Part shown: in pieces, positions 63,534 to 64,000 of the stretch
Layout: each line of letters begins with the position of its first letter
Numbering within the stretch: position 1 is the stretch's first letter
DNA from: Paenibacillus xylanexedens
Lineage (GTDB): Bacteria; Bacillota; Bacilli; Paenibacillales; Paenibacillaceae
Assembly (NCBI RefSeq): GCF_007676705.1
Contig: NZ_VEBF01000008.1
Location: 1-64,000 of the forward strand
Length of the DNA: 64,000 nt
Direction: 5' to 3'
Program-made: the position numbers and the translations under genes
The notes under the pieces: model-generated
The model's input: only the letters and a program-made list of their open reading frames with translations
Told to the model about the DNA's origin: nothing
The model's database searches: none

Positions 63534-63602
63534 TGCGGGGCAAACAGTTATTATTTTCTTCGTGTATGGCGGAGCAAGATAGCCTTTTATAACGCAGAGT
63601 CA

Positions 63603-63626
63603 GAGTCGCTTAATGAGCGGCTCTTT
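63603..63626 (+). terminator. Terminator after the DUF3237 gene
   Basis: GAGTCGCT / AGCGGCTC stem (one G-T pair) around TAATG, followed by TTTT. Confidence 0.65.
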
Positions 63627-63642
63627 TGGTCGTTATAATAAC

Positions 63643-63667
63643 TTTACGTCAAATTTTACATGTAAAC
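63643..63667. promoter_or_regulatory. Second TetR-operator-like repeat
   Basis: TTTACGTC, nine further bases and ATGTAAAC, with a perfect TTTACATGTAAA palindrome at 63655-63666, then TTTTAATG. The same blocks, closer together, occur at 62960-62986. Confidence 0.4.
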
Positions 63668-63986
63668 TTTTAATGAACTGTACATCATTTCTTCGAATAT
63701 TAAAGGAGAAGGTGACTTCGAATTCGGGCGATATTTCACGGCTAATCAGTTAAAATGGTACGAGAGCATTGACAATATCAATGATTTCTATGAAAAAGGT
63801 CCATCTTTAACATCAACGGATCTGCCGCAGAATATCATTGCTCCTCTGGTCAAAGAGTTGATCATGTCTACCGACCAGTCCATTCAGCAAAAAGACACGG
63901 CTGGTGTATTTCGTTTTGCTCAGGTAGGCGTAAGCTTGGACAGCAGTTTGGAAGACAATATCGAGCTTTTACAGAAGAAATTCTAA
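63666..63986 (+). pseudogene. 3' remnant of a histidine-type phosphatase (phytase/MINPP-like)
   Basis: An open stretch of about 106 codons reaches a TAA at 63984 without any start codon near its beginning. The product (W-Y-E-S-I-D, D-F-Y-E-K-G-P-S, A-P-L-V-K-E-L-I, A-G-V-F-R-F-A-Q) resembles the C-terminal part of multiple-inositol-polyphosphate phosphatases, where an F-Y-x-K-G-P segment and a late R-F-A-H catalytic motif occur. Here the His is Gln, and the N-terminal part with the R-H-G-x-R-x-P motif is missing. It is best read as a broken gene; the family call is tentative. Confidence 0.45.
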
Positions 63987-64000
63987 TTGGGAGAACGATA

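Noticed and set aside
1..64000. Mobile elements, prophage, CRISPR arrays, tRNA or rRNA genes
   Set aside because: No transposase, integrase, regularly spaced repeats or RNA-gene signatures were seen on either strand.

Overview
The window looks like a chromosomal segment of a xylan- and plant-polysaccharide-degrading Bacillota bacterium, most probably Paenibacillus. The clues are the many large lipoprotein solute-binding proteins with LplB/LplC-type permeases and no ATPase, the YesM/YesN-type two-component pairs, membrane-bound AraC regulators, an SLH-anchored GH3 enzyme, DUF5696 and YIP1 proteins, G-rich Shine-Dalgarno sites and TTG/GTG starts. I see no rRNA, tRNA, CRISPR array, transposase or phage gene.

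Layout. 0.2-0.9 kb: a barnase-like RNase (possible lipoprotein) and its barstar inhibitor. 1.2-2.9 kb: an orphan sugar-binding lipoprotein. 3.0-7.1 kb: an AraC/cupin regulator diverging from two cytoplasmic GH43 enzymes (arabinofuranosidase/xylosidase type). 7.2-12.3 kb: a three-gene sensory unit (binding-protein-like exoprotein, YesM-like kinase, YesN-like regulator). 12.5-26.3 kb: an AraC protein with a dead receiver domain diverging from a roughly 13 kb operon that encodes two binding proteins (one carrying two fused carbohydrate-binding-like domains), two permease pairs, and three accessory exported or membrane proteins (NHL/TPR, YIP1, DUF5696). This is the least understood part of the window. 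26.5-34.7 kb: a secreted GH5 enzyme with a ricin-type domain, a membrane-bound AraC regulator, and an LplBC-type permease pair with its binding protein.

34.9-48.7 kb: a xylan-utilisation island. It holds a GH8 reducing-end xylose-releasing exo-oligoxylanase (Rex), an SGNH esterase, a CE1-type esterase, a secreted GH11 xylanase, an FGE-fold lipoprotein without the catalytic cysteines, an unusual regulator-kinase-regulator set, and a xylo-oligosaccharide-type binding protein with two permeases. A decayed second copy of the SGNH esterase, with its promoter region, lies between the FGE-like gene and the regulators. The secreted xylanase would cut xylan outside the cell, the ABC system would import decorated oligomers, and the cytoplasmic esterases, GH43s and Rex would finish the job. 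The permeases must borrow an ATPase encoded elsewhere (MsmX type). Several CcpA-like cre sites sit upstream of these units.

48.9-50.9 kb: a compact operon of a stand-alone receiver, a CheC-type phosphatase and a PAS-GGDEF diguanylate cyclase. 51.0-56.0 kb: a CBO0543-like membrane protein, an HxlR regulator, a Gfo/Idh/MocA oxidoreductase, an LLM flavin monooxygenase, an NfsA-type nitroreductase and a MarR regulator, with matching palindromes at both ends. 56.3-61.0 kb: a GH95 enzyme and an SLH-GH3 (NagZ-like) protein. 61.1-62.9 kb: an MFS drug exporter and TetR regulator. 63.1-64.0 kb: a DUF3237 protein and what looks like a 3' remnant of a histidine phosphatase (phytase-like) gene.
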